Below, one piece after another: positions 62,564 to 64,000 of a stretch of DNA of 64,000 nt. Within the stretch, counting starts at the first letter, position 1; each line of letters opens with the position of its first letter. Origin of the DNA: Vibrio sp. UCD-FRSSP16_30 (GTDB lineage Bacteria; Pseudomonadota; Gammaproteobacteria; Enterobacterales; Vibrionaceae); assembly GCF_001676025.1 (NCBI RefSeq), contig NZ_LZFW01000046.1:124001-188000 (forward strand). The letters are read 5' to 3'. The position numbers and the translations under genes are program-made. Below the pieces are notes generated by a model, which worked only from the letters and a program-made list of their open reading frames with translations, was not told where the DNA came from and searched no databases.

Positions 62564-63565
62564 TTATAGGAAGTATCGAACACCTAATGCGTAAAGATCG
62601 TCATCATCAGAAATATCATCGCCTAGATCAATTTGGTAAGCAGCATAGCCCATGAACTTAGGAGTAAAGTTGTACTCGACCTGTAATGCCATTTCACTTC
62701 GCTGGGTCTCGTTATTGTCATCATCTTCCACTGACTCATAGTTCAATGAGAAATTCAGACTATTTGCAAGAGCAAAGGCAGCAATTGCTTCAATCGCGGT
62801 TGAATCAAAATTACCTTGGAACTTCTGTCCCATTTCGTAAACTGCCGCAACATACAGACCGTCACCATAGCTACCATATTTAGCAGATAACACATTTGCC
62901 ATCGCATCATCATCAGAGTATGACACCGAACCGGTACTAAAGGCATAACCCACGAGTACACCTGCAAGATCAGCCGATAGTGCTAATTGACCACGATCGC
63001 CGTAATCAACGTCTGTATTAAGGGCTTTATTAAAAGCCGAATTCTTACCTTGCCAACCAGCTCCAACATTTAAGTCAAAGTTATCTCCGAACATAAAGGT
63101 TTTACGGTAAGAGACCATTCGTTCTGCACGACCGGAGCCTAAATTGCCGTGGTTGGTATATAAAAAGTCATTGGCAAAGGCAATTGGCATATCGGCAATA
63201 CCAGCAACATCATAGTATGGTGCCCATTGTGTGCCACCAACAGCTCGCCCCCATGTATCATGGGTTACGCCAATATAGCCTAAACGTGTTGAAAATGAAT
63301 TATCACCGCCCTCTAAAGTGTTCACACTCCATTCAGCTTTAGCATCCGCAACAAAGCCGCCACCGATATCTTGAGTTGCATTAATATTTATACGTGGCGA
63401 TAAGGATTGAACCTTAATATCATCATCGGCATCGTTCCCTACGCCCATTGATATATGGCCACCAACAGAAAATGTCGTGTTATCGTTGTTATACAACTCA
63501 ACTGCAAATGCCTGACCTGCAAAAGTCACGCCCGTAATCACACTTGCTAATAACGTCTTTTTCAT
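62564..63565 (-). CDS. Gram-negative porin (second OmpU/OmpL-like porin)
   Basis: 333-residue outer-membrane beta-barrel. Signal peptide MKKTLLASVITGVTFAGQAFA, then 'VELYNNDNTTFSVGGHISMG', acidic loops (DADDDIK, SYSDDDAM, DLGDDISDDDD) and a C-terminal 'ALGVRYFL'. It is related to, but clearly different from, the porin at 16504. Preceded by AAAGAC before ATG and a 435-bp upstream region. Confidence 0.87.
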   Translation of the reverse strand: MKKTLLASVITGVTFAGQAFAVELYNNDNTTFSVGGHISMGVGNDADDDIKVQSLSPRININATQDIGGGFVADAKAEWSVNTLEGGDNSFSTRLGYIGVTHDTWGRAVGGTQWAPYYDVAGIADMPIAFANDFLYTNHGNLGSGRAERMVSYRKTFMFGDNFDLNVGAGWQGKNSAFNKALNTDVDYGDRGQLALSADLAGVLVGYAFSTGSVSYSDDDAMANVLSAKYGSYGDGLYVAAVYEMGQKFQGNFDSTAIEAIAAFALANSLNFSLNYESVEDDDNNETQRSEMALQVEYNFTPKFMGYAAYQIDLGDDISDDDDLYALGVRYFL

Positions 63566-64000
63566 AATGTCTTTCCATTTACCTATGTATATAAAGTCGT
63601 GTTAGAAACACAGTAAATGTCGTACAACTCAATCGACTAAATTATTTATTATATGTGAATTTCTCTACGTTAGAGCGCTTCGAAATTAAAGGAACTGTTG
63701 ATGATTTTTAATCCGAACTCCACTTTAAACCAGTAGGAACAAGGCATCATCATCCGTATTACCTCTTTAATATGGTAGTAATACTTCTTTAATAAACCAA
63801 ATGAAATCCGGACATAGATCACACTTTACATAGGTTATTTGTAATATTAGCTATTAAAAAGAATATTAAATGCCAAATAGACGCTAGAGAACGTACTTAG
63901 ATACGATCGTAATAAATAAGTGATACAGATAAAACAACATCAAATAATGAGAATTGAACCACTAATAATAAGAAGGGATGATATCACTAGAGCCAGTGAC
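63566..64000. other. Upstream region of the second porin
   Basis: 435 bp to the window edge with no credible gene, RNA or clear terminator; AT-rich. It should contain the porin promoter and leader. A neighbouring gene may begin beyond the edge. Confidence 0.4.

Noticed and set aside
1..64000. CRISPR arrays, tRNA or rRNA genes, restriction or toxin-antitoxin systems, prophage
   Set aside because: I looked for regularly spaced repeats, tRNA-like and rRNA-like sequence and typical defence motifs and saw none that could be supported.

Overview
The window looks like a piece of a Vibrio (or close Vibrionaceae) genome. Supporting features are two OmpU/OmpT-type porins, an NhaD antiporter, a Vibrio-style murein lipoprotein, a CsrB-type RNA preceded by a VarA/GacA box, a Cra-controlled fruBKA operon, and malEFG divergent from malK. 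From memory, several neighbours here (ShyA-type endopeptidase, pstSCAB, DEAD-box helicase, lpp, L,D-transpeptidase, photolyase, DUF368) lie close together on chromosome 2 of V. cholerae, so a second-chromosome origin is plausible but inferred. No rRNA, tRNA, CRISPR array, replication origin or prophage was seen.

Layout. 0-5 kb: TSUP permease, a frameshifted LysR gene, a FadL-type porin and a second LysR gene. 4.8-10 kb: cra facing fruBKA, with three Cra operators between them. 10-12 kb: csrB, nfsA and a DUF1415 gene. 12-14.5 kb: an unknown lipoprotein between two copies of a 163-bp repeat, then two related small hydrophobic ORFs. 14.5-19.5 kb: dbpA, a porin whose terminator hairpin has been split by an IS3-family element, and a two-domain glutaredoxin. 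19.5-22.8 kb: an M23 cell-wall endopeptidase and small unknown genes. 22.8-28.5 kb: the maltose transporter. 28.5-34.3 kb: a small acidic protein, pstSCAB and a DEAD-box helicase. 34.5-42.6 kb: lpp with a convergent L,D-transpeptidase, photolyase with a DUF523/DUF1722 partner, a zinc-ribbon protein of unknown function, an EamA permease and a DUF3302/HlyD pair. 42.9-48 kb: an AT-rich five-gene operon with LPP20-like lipoproteins, a CsgG/LpoB-like lipoprotein, an MltC-like transglycosylase and a membrane-anchored protein. 48-51.8 kb: kef-type K+ efflux genes and an MFS permease. 52-58.4 kb: nhaD, an M20 peptidase and an operon coupling DUF368, an unknown exported protein, SCO1, PCuAC and an RsgA-type GTPase. 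58.4-64 kb: GH13 enzyme, DUF1353 protein, M15-like peptidase, queE/queD and a second porin.

The strongest unusual signals are three. First, a family of short inverted-repeat elements (MITE-like) has four complete copies, each flanked by an 11-bp target duplication, and one remnant; one copy supplies a new stop codon to a peptidase gene. Second, the AT-rich lipoprotein/transglycosylase operon at 42.9-48 kb is the best candidate here for an undescribed envelope system. Third, the IS3-family insertion sits precisely inside the hairpin of a porin terminator. All functions are read from motifs by eye; no database search was run.
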